Positions 25,664 to 38,532 of a stretch of 64,000 bases of DNA are shown here, one piece after another. Below the pieces are notes generated by a model. It was not told the DNA's origin and did no database searches. It saw nothing but the letters and a program-made list of their open reading frames with translations. Made by a program: the position numbers and the translations under genes. Position 1 is the first letter of the stretch. Each line of letters starts with the position of its first letter. The DNA comes from Pholiota molesta (taxonomy: Eukaryota; Basidiomycota; Agaricomycetes; Agaricales; Strophariaceae), in NCBI GenBank assembly GCA_014925825.1, contig JACGCK010000140.1, positions 53,133 to 117,132 of the forward strand, read 5' to 3'.

Positions 25664-27407
25664 TCACAATAAAGACGTCGTCATCTCTATGATTGAGTGC
25701 GGGCCCTTGTACGAGTAATCGGCCTTCGAGACAAAATTTTTGCCATTGATATCGCTGAAGATAATCTATAAAGCTAGATAAACATAAATTCAGATGTGGA
25801 GAAATCGAGTAAACGCACCTTCGCAGTGATACTCGAGCCAAGGAAGGCAGCATAGCCGTTTCCTGTTTCGCGATACTCAGCGTAGTAGTCAGGCACAGAC
25901 AAAACGCGGATCGCGCGCGGTTGCAGCTCCGTCACCAACTCGGGATTCGAGATGTACGGTGCCAAGCGCGATTGGAGTGCTACACCAATGCCTATCGATT
26001 TGTTAGCTTTAGAGGAACGCCGGGGAAAGCAGACACACACCTCTTACGTGTCTTGTGATATCACCTGTTACTAACAGGCCTTGCCAGATGTACTGGCGTT
26101 GGTCCACCTCCGTTTGGTTTACTACACTACCCACGACCTCTTGGATAGGCAACGGCTTCTCCGCCTCTGGATTCAACGCGCCTGTTCCGGGCAGGCCTTC
26201 CAGCAACGATGGGTCGAAGAGTGGTTCGCAGAAGCGATGGCGCTCCTTGCCAATCGTCAGCGAATGCTCGCGGAACTGCACCGTAATAAGGTCCATGGCC
26301 TCGATCTCGCGCGCACGCGCCTGCTCGGCGACGGTGGCCTTCGCATTAACCTTCTTCTTCATCCCGCTCTCGATAACGGCGCGCTCTTTGCCCGCAACGA
26401 CGATGGCAGCGATGTCGGTCACCCCCTCGTCTTCCAGCAGCGCGGTCTCGCCGTCCGACGGGACCTTGATGTTGCCCTCCTGCCACAGCTGCTTCACCAG
26501 CTCGAGCAGCGTGGCGTGCAGCGTCTGCGGGTCGAGGGGGCTGCTCGGAGGCGACAGCGCGTTCATGATGGACTGGTTCGCGCGCAGGAGGTACGCGACA
26601 TAGTTCTGGCAGTGGCGGATGCCCAGCGCGACCTGCGTGCGGGCGGGGTGCAGGATGAAGCCGTCGTAGATCGGCGTGATGTCGGTAACCTCCTCGCCGA
26701 TGTCCACGACGACACCGCTGAGGCTGTTCGCGGCGTAGAGCTGGGCTATGGGCCGCTCGAGGATGGCGAAGCCGGCGACGTTGAAGCGCTCGAAGAAGAC
26801 CTGGCATATGCGCTCGTAGGTGTCGCGGGCCAGGCCGGGGGTGATGGAGAAGAGGATGGGGGATTCGTTTTGCACGCGCCGGCGTTGGAGGCGGTTGAAG
26901 AGAATGTATTTCCTGGGAAGGGTGGTGTTGTTGGGTCAAAGGTGCGCTTTCATGCACATGGTGGAAACGCACCAGATGGCCTCGGCCTGTGTCCAATCAC
27001 TGACATCACCATCCGCAAATGGCCAGGAGATGATTAGATCCTGCCCATTTGCCAGTGCCTCATCTAACACGGAGCCAACCAGATAGTCGTTTACACCGGC
27101 TGTTGGAACGGCCGTTTGGGGGAATGAGGACGTCGCGCGGCTCGTCGACGCTAGCGGTTCTTCTGGCACATTCAAACCATTCGAAGCGGAATCTTGAAGA
27201 ACATTTCGTCGCAGTCCAACGCGAGCAGGTATTTCCTAAATAACGCCACGGCAGAGGAACATTAAGGCGCCCGAGCTTGGGAGACATAGTCAGAAAAAAA
27301 ACACATACTATTGTTGGAGTTTTGAGGAGATCATGTAGGCCAAGACCTGCGCGAACGGTGGTGCGTCCGATCTCGAGAATGATAACGTTCGAGTCGCGGA
27401 TAGACAT
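25664..27407 (-). CDS. ARP9: Actin-related protein, Arp9-like
   Basis: Predicted 502 aa, five exons on the minus strand: 27407-27309, 27235-26973, 26912-26041, 25991-25819, 25765-25664. The N-terminus (SNVIILEIGRTTVRAGLGL) is the actin-fold phosphate-1 region with the catalytic features relaxed. YILFNRLQ, then SPILFSITPGLARDTYERI, then GVVVDIGEEVTDITPIYDG are the adenosine and phosphate-2 segments of nuclear Arps. A charged insertion follows (EQARAREIEAMDL). The C-terminus reads YAAFLGSSITAK, then a final exon IIFSDINGKNFVSKADY. Overall length and insertion match fungal Arp9, a subunit of SWI/SNF and RSC chromatin remodellers. It is divergent from ERG7, with 234 bp between start codons. Another nuclear Arp cannot be fully excluded. 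Confidence 0.75.
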
Positions 27408-27641
27408 CGCTGCAGCGGAACGTTCAAGAGGCTGAAGAGCGCTAAAGACAGTTGGAATGTAGGGCAGTGCGTGGTGCGCTCTGGTTAGGGTTTGTAAGGG
27501 TTTGTATTACCTTTTGGATCAAGCCAAGGTCAAGCAAATCTATTTATGCTCCCAAACCAAAATCGTATGATCTCACTACTTACGACTTAAAGCCTGGCTT
27601 CCGATTAACCTAGGTTCTACCCACTCTCTCTCTTTGACATT

Positions 27642-30600
27642 ATGTGGGGCCCACTCGATATTCCGGCAACGCCTGAAAAGAGCTTCACAGATTACTCGCG
27701 CTGGCGGCTTCTCGTGAACGACGGTGGACGACACACATGGCACTACCTCCGCACTGACGAGGAGCTCGAGAAGTGGCCACAGAACGAGGTGGATCGGTTT
27801 TGGCTCGGGCTAAAGACTGTAAGATCCTTCCTATGACATGCAATGCATGCGCGTGCGATTGAACTTGCACCGCGTTATGTAGACTATGCCGGACCTGCCT
27901 CCTGCTAAAGACCCCCTCGACGCCGCGCGCAATGGGTATAAATTCTACAAGGAGATTCAATCCCATGACGGACATTGGGCGGGCGAATACGGCGGACCTA
28001 TGTTCTTGATACCTGGCCTGGTCATCGGTTCTTATGTGACTGGCATGACTTTTAAGCACGAGGAACGACTGGAACTGATTCGCTATATCATGAACCGCGC
28101 AAATTCCGAAGACGGAGGCTGGGGAATGTGAGTACAATGTGTTTCCTTTCAACGTGTCAAACATTTAGTATGTTTCCACATTGCTTCATGTCCCGCTTTG
28201 GCGTTTACATTTCCACCATTTATCCTATATTCGCTCATTCTTATAACTGTTCTTATTCAACCAAAATGCTGAATCTGCGCGTTTTTCTTTTGCAGCCACG
28301 TAGAAGGCCATTCAACGGTATTTGGTACCGCACTAAACTACACCGCACTCCGCCTTCTTGGAATGGATAAAGAGCACCCTGTCTGCGTAAAGGCTCGAGG
28401 AAAACTCCACCAACTTGGTAATTCAATTGCCCGCATAGTTCATTTCATCTGTTTCTGAAGCTTCTCAATAATAGGCGGTGCTACATCTATTCCTGCGTGG
28501 GGAAAATTCTATCTATCTTGTCTGAACGTTTATGACTGGGCTGGTAATAACCCAGTACCTGCTGAGCTATGGTAAGGCACTTCAAAATATCTGGCAGCTG
28601 ATTCATTCTAACGCCCATTAGGCTCCTTCCGGAATGGATCCCATTTCATCCAAGTAAATGGTGGATCCACTGCCGCAACGTATATATCCCGATGAGCTTT
28701 TTATATGGCCGAAGATTCAAAATGGAGGAGAACGATCTCATCCTCTCACTACGCGAGGTACCAATAGCGATCAATAACATGATTTTACAGTCTAATTTAT
28801 TTCAACAGGAACTATACCCCGAAGACTATTATTCCATCGACTGGCCGGCGCAGCGAAACAACGTCAACAAAGCCGACGAATACGCGCCGCACACCCGGCT
28901 CCTCGACACCCTCAACCTCGCGCTCTCCACCTACGAGAGCTGCTCATTCCCCCCTTCCGGCGCGCCGCCCTCGCGCGCGCGTACGAGCTCATCGTCATGG
29001 AGGACGAGAACACGGCGTACCAGACGCTCGCGCCCGTGTCGAAGATGTTCAACCTGATGGCGCGCGTGTGCGCGGAGGGGCGCGAGAGTGCGGCGTGGAA
29101 GCTGCACGCGGCGAAGCGCGCGGACTTCATGTGGATGGGCGCGGAGGGGATGATGATGTGCGGCACGAACGGGAGCCAGCTGTGGGACACGGGGTTCATC
29201 ACGCAGGCGCTCGTGGAGACGGGCCTCGCGCGCGAGCCGGAGAATAGGGAGAGCTTGGTGAAGGCACTGGAGTGGCTGGACCAGGCGCAGATCAGGAGCA
29301 ATCCGAAGCATTATGAGAAGGCGTACCGGCATATGACGAAGGGTGCTTGGGGTTTTAGGTATTTGACTGTTCATGATTTTTATTCTGTTTGGTTCTGACG
29401 ATATACCTACGCAGTACCACGGAGCAGGGATACACTGTCAGCGATTGCACAGGCGAAGGCCTGAAGTCGAGCATGTACCTGCAATTCGATCTTGAGTAAG
29501 TACACACAGTTCACACCGCTAGCCATTGCTTAATTGCATCATCGAAGCTTCACCCCCAACCTCATTTCGAAAGAGCGTATGTGCGATGCCGTCGACGTCC
29601 TGCTCTCCTTCCAAAATCCCAACGGCGGCATCGCGAGCTACGAGCTCGTCCGCGGGCCTAAGTGGCTCGAGTGGCTGAACCCCGCCGAGGTTTTCGGTGC
29701 GCATCTCCGCTTCCACTGTCCCATCAGAATGCGGTCCTCATCTAGTCTTTAGGAAAAATTATGATCGATTACTGCTACCCAGAATGCACGACCTCGGTCA
29801 TTACCGCTCTCGCCATCTTCCGCAAACACTACCCTGACTATCGCGCCAAAGATATCGAGTAAGCCCTCTTGCTACGGCATTGTCTCCCTGTCATCCCTGC
29901 TGAGATATATGCATGGCATTATAGCCGCACCATCAAAGCCGCCATCAAATACCTCCACGGCGAGCAAACACCGGAAGGCGGCTGGGTGGGCTCCTGGGGC
30001 ATCTGCTTCACGTACGCGACGCAATTCGCGCTGGAGAGCCTCTCGCTCGTCGGCGAGACGTATGAGACGAGCGCGTATTCGCGGCGGGCGTGCGAGTTTC
30101 TTCTGCGCCATCAGAGGGCGGACGGCGGCTGGGGCGAGAGCTACAAGGTGCGTTTCTTGGCCAGCGCGTTCTGCCTTTTTCCTTTTTCGTCGTGCGCCGC
30201 CGCTGATTTTATCATATTCTGTTTCGGTTCATGGGAGCAGTCGTGCGAGCAGACCGCGTGGGTCGAGCATGAGACCAGCCAGGTCGTGCAGACGTGCTGG
30301 GCGGCGATGGCGCTCATGTACGCCAAGTACCCGCACGCGGAGCCCATCGAGAAGGCCGTGCGGCTCGTCATGTCCCGCCAGAAACGCGTACGTCGATAGC
30401 TCTCTTTCGTTCTCTGTCTTTCTCCTTTCAAGCTAACACTGTGCTGGTTAGGATGGGTCGTGGCCGCAGGAGGCTATCGAGGGTGTGTTCAACAAGACGT
30501 GCGCTATTGCGTATCCCAACTTCAAGTTCTCCTTCCCGATATGGATGTTGGGCAAGGCGCATTATTATCTGGCGGATCTCAAGGGAGCGCGCGATGGCAA

Positions 30601-30679
30601 GGCGAATGGGCACTCCATTGGGAATGGCAAGGTGAACGGGCACTCGAATGGGAATGGATATTCGAATGGACATTCTTAA
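27642..30679 (+). CDS. ERG7: Lanosterol synthase (oxidosqualene cyclase) with one frame break
   Basis: Twelve exons: 27642-27818, 27883-28127, 28296-28417, 28475-28571, 28622-28757, 28809-29358, 29415-29495, 29548-29696, 29753-29858, 29925-30147, 30241-30387, 30452-30679; about 753 aa if one base is restored. It cyclises 2,3-oxidosqualene to lanosterol at the ER, the first cyclic step of ergosterol synthesis. The catalytic Asp lies in [11 protein letters not shown] (about residue 453, as D456 in yeast). QW-type repeats are seen (EDGGWG, then NGGIASYE, then [10 protein letters not shown], then DGSWPQE). A six-C run at 28949-28954 should be seven: the frame moves from YESCSFPP to [19 protein letters not shown] with no room for an intron. 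The C-terminus ends in an unusual Asn-Gly-His-Ser repeat tail after LGKAHYYL. An essential single-copy gene with one homopolymer break suggests a consensus error. Confidence 0.93.
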
Positions 30680-31138
30680 AAATTAGCATACTTGGGTTGT
30701 TGACTGCTTTCGTTGAGACTCGATATACAGTATGCAGGAGGCTTGTTGGATCTGCTGTTTAGAAGTATATTAGGATAATTTTATTGAAATTTGTGCATCT
30801 ACCTTTGAAAGAGTTGGAAGTGCTCATCGTAGAGTGATACAGGCATTTGAGTTTATCGGTGAAATTTATTGCATGAAACACGGAGGTTTGAAGCTTTTAG
30901 GACCGTTGATGAAGGCTACTCATTGAATTTTCACGGTCATGGAGCATTGGCCGATTTTTAATTATCCTAGACTAAGATTCAAGGAATGACGCTGCTTTCT
31001 CGAGTGGGTCTGGATATGTTGGGAGGCATGGGGCAAGGGCAGGCCAAGGCATATCCCGATTTGGTAATAGCCTCACCCAGTGGACTGAACAAAATACAAA
31101 ATCCCGTCCCCATGCTTCCAAATCCGTCACTACAGTTT
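30680..31138. other. Intergenic between ERG7 and U6
   Basis: AT-rich 3' region of ERG7 and upstream region of the snRNA. An A-rich word, AAAATACAAAAT, at about 31090-31101 lies 40-50 bp before the U6 start and may serve as a TATA-like element. Confidence 0.5.
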
Positions 31139-31162
31139 GTCCCCTTCGGGGTGACATACGAA

Positions 31163-31193
<31 letters not shown>

Positions 31194-31245
31194 GGCCCCT
31201 GCACAAGGATGACACGCTTTCCCGGAGTGGTAGATCTACGGATCT
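31139..31245 (+). ncRNA. U6: U6 spliceosomal snRNA
   Basis: Begins with a 5' stem-loop GTCCCCTTCGGGG, then a long perfect match to the universal U6 core: AAATTGGAACGATACAGAGA, then AGATTAGCATGGCCCCTGCA, then CAAGGATGACACGC. The core includes the ACAGAGA box that pairs with the 5' splice site, the AGC catalytic triad and the internal stem-loop. RNA polymerase III is expected to transcribe it; T-rich termination candidates lie at 31251-31266 (TTTATTTTGTCTTTTT). No intron interrupts the core. After GACACGC the sequence (TTTCCCGGAGTGG...) is unlike the usual AAATTCGTGAAGCG tail, so the 3' end is approximate and the copy may be diverged. Confidence 0.88.
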
Positions 31246-31259
31246 CAATATTTATTTTG

Positions 31260-32586
31260 TCTTTTTGGCCTGTCTATTAGTTAACTTTTGCGTTGATGGT
31301 CGAAATCTCATGAGACTGGAACTATGGGGAAGTTTATCTTCCTTTTTGAACCCCAGATGGAGGGTTAATCGATCACCGCTACGGGCCCATGGCCTTCGAA
31401 GGGAAGCTACAGAAAGCGCTGCCCCAATTGGTTCAGTGTCTGGTCTTTTTTTACATCTTTCAAGTATAGGCGCTGGTGCACTATCATAGCGTAGGCAGTA
31501 CGATTCAGAAACTAATATATATCCCGAGTAAGTGTAGGCAGAGAGCACTCCACGCCGATCGGAGAATTTATCCCAGTGGCAGTCGCTCGTCAAGCAATCA
31601 TCATGTTCAATCATGTCCCAACAACAATACATCTACGCAGGTCTTTTTCCCTTATTCTCAATTCTGCGCATTCCTGTGTATTTGGACGGATCCTGCTCGC
31701 TCAATGAGATGTTGAATCTTTCGGCGCTAATTCAACAGGCTTGTCATTATCAAATTCTGGGAAGGCCAAATGCAATGAAAAATAATGCCACAGTCATACT
31801 AGCCTACTTATCATAAAGTCGTCAGAAAGTAAACAAAAAGGAAGACGCTATTGTTCAAGAGAACAATAAAAATTACTTTCGAACTGTACTAAGAAACAAT
31901 AAGAACGCGGAGAAATGTGGGAGAAACACCTCAATCTGCGGTAGAAGCGAAAGTGGAGGTAATGCGCTAGGAGTGAATCCACTCTGACTGTATAAGAATT
32001 TCCCCGCATTCAGAAACCATTATAGCTCATACAAAGCGCTGGAAGAGCAATACACAAGACTTGGTCGACGTTTGGTCAATGCAAGACGATGGCCGGAAAA
32101 GGGAACGGTGTTGTCTGCGTGGGAAGACGACTTGGTGCGCGGCCGCAGCGTGTTTTGTGGCTTTCATCCATATGCGGTGATGCACTAGTATGGGCCTTCT
32201 TGGTCTTGTTCGGTCTTATCGCGTCCCGTGGATTCCTTGCTATTGTCCATACGCCATCAGCGCCTGGGGTTAATGCCGTACACACTGGAGCCTGCGTGTA
32301 ATGAACAATGCTGGCCATCTTATCATAGTTCCATAATCTCTCAACCCGGGAACAATGGCCTCCACATATATAAGCGCTTCCTATGTCGCCCAGAATCCAT
32401 AGCATCACTTGCTTCTCTCGCAGAGTCTTCAGAGCTACTTCTCCTAGGTCTCGTCATAAAAACGCGGTCTCTTGTCATTCTTTCCAAGAACCTTTACGCC
32501 CACTCTCCGCTCGAACTCATTCGCTCGACGCCCATCGACATCTGATCCAACCACTTCCACGTCCACACTTTAACATCATCATCATC
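31260..32586. other. Intergenic, no gene supported
   Basis: No recognisable coding domain. A TATA box (ATATATAA at 32366-32373) followed by a CT-rich tract is well placed for the small gene that starts at 32587. Confidence 0.5.
32366..32373 (+). promoter_or_regulatory. TATA box of the 113-aa gene
   Basis: ATATATAA lies about 215 bp before the start codon and is followed by C/T-rich leader sequence with CTTCTCTCG-type words. The context fits a regulated fungal promoter. Confidence 0.5.
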
Positions 32587-32985
32587 ATGTCTTTCGCCGA
32601 TGGAAGCTTCGCTGTCGCCCTCGTCAAGAACCGCGTCATGGTTGTCCAAGGTAAACACACCCTTTCCACCTCACCACCCCAATCACTAACCCCCTCCGTT
32701 CTCCCAGCCACGCGCACCCACGCCAAACGCGAGAAATACCTCGACGTCACCACCTACGCGCCCTTCGCGCCCGGCGTCTTCCTCGCCGCCGACGTCCCCT
32801 GCGCGCGCATCGCCTCGGGCGACCTGCTCACCGTGCTCCCCGCCCCGTCGGAGGAGCACCACCGCCGCCTGAGCCAGGGCATGCTCGAGCTGCCGCAGAA
32901 GGACTACTCGCGCTACGTCGAGTGCAGCTTGCACCACCAGAAGCGCTACGAGACGATGTGGAATGCGTTGACTGCGAGGCATTGA
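32587..32985 (+). CDS. Small conserved-looking protein of unknown function (113 aa)
   Basis: Two exons, 32587-32650 and 32708-32985, with a GTAAAC...CTCCCAG intron and a complete frame. The start is the ATG after (ATC)n-rich leader sequence and encodes SFADGSFAVALVKNRVMVVQ. The second exon has the strong GC-rich codon bias of the neighbouring genes (THAKREKYLDVTTYAPFAPG), which supports real coding. There is no signal peptide, membrane segment or known domain. The protein ends in a basic, His-containing stretch (HHQKRYETMWNALTARH). I do not recognise the family. The TATA box and long leader suggest strong or regulated expression. Confidence 0.7.
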   Translation: MSFADGSFAVALVKNRVMVVQGKHTLSTSPPQSLTPSVLPATRTHAKREKYLDVTTYAPFAPGVFLAADVPCARIASGDLLTVLPAPSEEHHRRLSQGMLELPQKDYSRYVECSLHHQKRYETMWNALTARH

Positions 32986-33630
32986 TGCATGCCGCCCTCT
33001 CGTTCGGCGTCGTCTTGACTTTTGAGCTTCGAATACCTGCGACGCCTCCATCCATTGGTTCCATGCCTTCCCCCTGTTCTCCTTGCCTGACTGTATTGCT
33101 AGATCGTCTGATACCTGTAGCTTTTAGTAACGATTTCCCATTGTATTTTTACTCCGTATATCCCTTGTATCCCGCGCTCCTTATGTTGTGTTATATTGTA
33201 GTCTGACTTTCGATTTTCTCTCCATGATGCACTAGTATGTATCCCGACGCCAACTTTGTAGATCTGCATCAGCTGCCAGTGTAAAAACATACACGAAATA
33301 CATATACCAGACTGTTGATCACACTACGCGTCCACAAAGCACTCAGGGCTCGAGAATGAATTAATGCTTGCATGCTAAAAATTAAAGCGATATAATACAA
33401 CAAGATATGGAAAGGAAATAAATACATGTGAAAGGGGTAATACGGACTACATAAAGACCAGTAAACACCCCTAGAACATGATTAGAAAGCTATAATCCAA
33501 GATGAGATCGAGCTAAGCCCTGTATGTATGTAGGCATAAAGATCATAATCCATAACGGTCCTCTAATCAACAGTCCAACATAAAAGGAGGATTAACACGT
33601 CCCATAAATACATCATAAAGTGGTTCGAAT
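32986..33630. other. Tail-to-tail intergenic region
   Basis: Lies between two stop codons of convergent genes. The sequence is AT-rich 3' UTR-like DNA and holds no recognisable element. Confidence 0.6.
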
Positions 33631-36554
33631 TCAAGCTGACTGTGTTGCGGTTGGATCGCGATAAATCTATCCAAAAGTTCATTATACTTCCAACGAAAAA
33701 ACAGAGAGCACAAAAAAAACACACCTTAATATCCCAGATATTGCCAATCTTCTTCTCGTCGCCTTTCAACACATCAGGCGCCTCCTCCATCGGCTCGTCC
33801 ACAGGCGGAGGCACGTCCTCCAGCGCGCCCTCCAGCTTCAGGCCCTGCTCGTTCGCCAAGTGGAGGAGACAGATGAAGCAGAAGCTGGTGCTGATCTCCT
33901 CCATCTTGTCGCGCGGGTACGATTTCTGGAGGCCCGAAATCACCTGGCTGAACTGTCGCGACTCGGACGGGTCCGTCGGCGCTGGCTCGTTCTCATCCAC
34001 GTCCTAAAAAAAAAGAAAGCACACCGTCAGAATTCTTCACCAAAAGATCACACACCAAAAAAAACTTACCATACTCTCGTCTTCATCCTCCTTCTTGACG
34101 ACGATATCCAGCCCCTTCCATATATTCTCCTTGAGCTTCCGCACGTCCACCCGCTTCGCCCTCTTCGCGTAGTTGACGAACTCAGGCCGCACACGGCGCG
34201 TCTGGCCCGCGGTCGCAGCGAGTAGATCCTGCTCGCCCGCGTCCTCGTCGGGCATGCCGCCGCCCTCCCCGTCATACCCGGCATCGTCGTCGAAGCCGGC
34301 CCCGAAGTCGTCTTCGTGGAAGAATTGCGTGTTGAACGGCGCAGGCATGTCGTTGGCTGTGATAAAGGGGTAAGGTTATCGTTTTGCGTTATCAGGAGGA
34401 AGAGTAAGTCGACTTACTGTCGTCGCCATCCGCGTCGTGGTCCCGGTTCGCAGCTTGGTCGGCAGCCGCCTGGGCCCAGAAGTTCTCGTCCACTTCGCCG
34501 TCGCCGTTTTCGTTCATCCGGACGCGCTTGCCGCGCATTTTCAGCTGAATCCCAAAAAAGATTGATTAGTTGACATTTCCCTCCGAGGATAAGATATACA
34601 TGACACGCACGAAGAACTTGGGTTTCAAAAACAGCGTCACGAGCTGCCGACTGGAGAAGTGCATATCGTCGGGCAGCCTGTGGTCGTCGCGCTTCTCCTT
34701 CTTCTTCTTGCCCCTCTTCGCGGCGCCTGCCGCGCCCGTGCCAGGAAGATTGATGCTGGCGCCCTTGCCGGTGACGGGTGCGAAGAGCTCCTTGGTCAGC
34801 TCCTTCACGTCCTTGGTTGGGGGTGTCAGGAAGTCGATTTTAGTGGCTTCCTTCTTCTGCCGCTTGTTTGTCTTATTTCCAGCGTCCGCTGCTGTGTCAG
34901 CTAGATTCAAGATTGGGTCAATATAATTATTACTAAAGCACGGTTGTTGGTAAAATGGGACTTGCCTTTTCGGATATTCTTCCTCAACTTCCAGTGTTCA
35001 GGGCCCGCCCAGTTCTTCAGGAAATTCTGGTCAAAGTAATCCAAAGCTCCTTCTCCATCGTCGTTGGTCATAGCGAGCACCATGTCACGCTCGTTGGGCA
35101 GCCGACGAGGGTCAAAGGGCACGAATGGCCCAGGGCGCCCCACTTCCCCTTCTCCAGGAACAGAGCCGTTGTTGGACGCGTTATCGCCCCCGAAATCGTC
35201 GCCGCCCATCATGTCGCCGCCAAAGTCGTCCCCAATGGCGTCGGCGCCAGAGAAGAAGTCCTCGACAGGAAGACCGTCGCCGGTGTCCATGTTCATGCCA
35301 AACGTACCGTCGTCATCGTCGTCATCGTCGACGTTGATCTGGTGTCGGGTGTTGTCTTGGAAGAAGGTAGTGTCACCGGCGGTGAAGGCGTCTTTTGAGA
35401 ATTTGAAGTCGGCCAGCGAGTGGGAGATTGCTTTGTCCTCAAGGACGGAAAGGTCGGGGAAGAATGTTTCTAAAAAAAAAATTGTTAATAAACAAGTAAA
35501 AGATGATCAAGATACATACGTCGCAAGTAGCTGATATCAATTTCATCTTCGGGCTCTTCGATGACATCCTCCTCTTCAACTTTACCCATAGGGTCACTGG
35601 CATCGAAAATAACTCGCATGCAACCCTCCGAGCCTATACCCAACGCAAGATGATTCATGAGCAGCCCACCAGCACCGCCCTCGTCGAAATCCTCTTTCGT
35701 CTTCTTAAACAGAGGGTCCACCGCGAATTCCAAGTCGGGCTTCTTGTTTTTCAGCTGCGACGCATCTTTGGCTAGCGTTACCCCTGTGCCGCGATTGGCT
35801 TTCCGTCTTTTGGCCTGCGATGGATCGCCGTCGGGGTTGTCAGAGTGATCGCCGTCGTCGTCGTCGTCTTTGCCTCCCGACTCGAGATTGTTAAGGAGCT
35901 TGCCTGTCTCGGTGCCGACGCTGTCGACACGGCTCGTCCAAATTTTCACGCAGCCGTCGAGCGTACACGACGCGCGCTGGAAGTTGATGGAGTTGTCGCC
36001 GTCGTTCCTTAGCAGCGACATATCGTGAAAATAATCGATCAGGGCGAAGTTCCATGAGTTCGAGGCGTTGATTTTCTGCGGGATGTTCAATGTCAAAGGC
36101 GTTTTGGGGGGATAAGAGAGCTCACGTTATCGGTCGCCATTTTCATCCATTCCTCAAAGTTGGAGCTCATCACGTCCATCGAGACGTTGATAACAGGCGG
36201 CGCCAGCGTGTTCAACTGCTGTTTCTGCTTCGCCCCGCGGGAGGTTTCGCCCCCATCAGCCTGATCGTGCGCGCCCTCCGACGACGGCCCCGCATGCGCG
36301 TTCTCGATAACATTGATCTTCGTGCTCTTCCGCCTGCGCCGCTTCTCGGCCGCATCGTCGTTGATGTTCACCGCCTTCAGCGGGGGCCGCCCGGGGTCTG
36401 AGTTGGCGGAGCCCGCATCCTGATCTGCGGCGTAGACCTCGCTCAGGCGCTTTTTGAGTTTCTGCGGTCTGGGTGTGTCGGGCTCTGATTCCTGGTCTGT
36501 GTCGTCGGCGTGCTGGGGGGCATTTGGTGACCGTGCTCGACGCGCTGGGGCCAT
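33631..36554 (-). CDS. BRN1: Condensin subunit 2 (CAP-H/Brn1/Cnd2, kleisin)
   Basis: Predicted 835 aa, eight exons on the minus strand: 36554-36126, 36075-35520, 35469-34966, 34900-34611, 34544-34418, 34356-34070, 34003-33725, 33666-33631. An acidic, disordered N-terminus is followed by the Barren-family core NSWNFALIDYFHDMSLLRN and TLDGCVKIWTSRVDSV. Later conserved segments include LKNWAGPEHWKLRKNI and FVNYAKRAKRVDVRKLKENI. The C-terminal winged-helix part has STSFCFICLLHLANEQGL and ends with YRDPTATQSA on a short last exon. The protein is the kleisin that bridges the Smc2-Smc4 heads in condensin, needed for mitotic chromosome compaction. Intron 3 has a GC donor. Asp-rich stretches make antisense frames look open; those are shadows. 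Confidence 0.92.
34901..34965 (-). other. GC-AG intron in the condensin gene
   Basis: Reads AAAG|GCAAGT...ATCTAG|CTGAC on the minus strand, an exact GC-donor consensus. It joins KNIRK to ADTAADAGNK in frame. Confidence 0.85.
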
Positions 36555-37260
36555 TGTAATCGTCTTCAACAAAGGATAGTTGTACCACGTGATTATGGTT
36601 TCGCGACGCGTAACGTGTGACACTGACAGTCACTTTTTCGCGTTGCTTGGCGAAGCCAAGGTCGGCAAACAAGCGCAATGAGCGTGTGCTGCGCGCTTAA
36701 AAAAAAAGCTGGGGCGCCTAACTAAGAATCCCAATATCTCCACTTACTGCGAAGCATTTCCATAACACTAGGTTCTTATGTTCAAATATGTGTGGTGCAA
36801 TGTAAGCAATACGAAAATTCGAAGCCCCTGCACGGCAACTACACGGTGAAGCGGATTAAACAAGTGACTTGCAAGGTGCAAATTGGTGTCCCTTGGTGGC
36901 TACCAAGCGGCCTCAAGCTAACCACCATAGCATCATGATCAGCATTATTGCACCGAAGACAATGTACGTCGCTCCCGTCATTGTAGTGTCAGTGCTTCAA
37001 AGAATTTCAGCTACGTACGCACTGCGCAGTAGGGGCAGCAACTTGAATGACCCCCAACTCAGGACTCAGTAATCGTAACTAATGATACTCAAGTCGGTCC
37101 AGTAAAATAAGAAACTTTTGGAGGGAAAGCCACTTCAGACCGCCGCAACAGCTTGCTCATATTCACTCGTATTCAATTTTAGAGGAAAGAAATAAATAGG
37201 GAAGTACACTATGATTACAATAATAAACAGGAAACAGAAAACAAGATAACATCCACTACT
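36555..37260. other. Intergenic, condensin promoter and H3 3' region
   Basis: About 700 bp with no supported gene. The part next to 36554 is the condensin upstream region and has no clear TATA box. Confidence 0.55.

Positions 37261-38532
<1,272 letters not shown>

Noticed and set aside
26081..27037. A 318-codon open frame on the plus strand
   Set aside because: It is exactly antisense to the long third exon of the Arp9 gene, whose protein similarity and splice phases are clear. The GC-rich third positions of that exon keep the opposite frame open.
28931..29374. A 147-codon minus-strand Arg/His-rich frame
   Set aside because: It is a shadow of the GC-rich ERG7 exon on the other strand; very high Arg content is typical of antisense reading.
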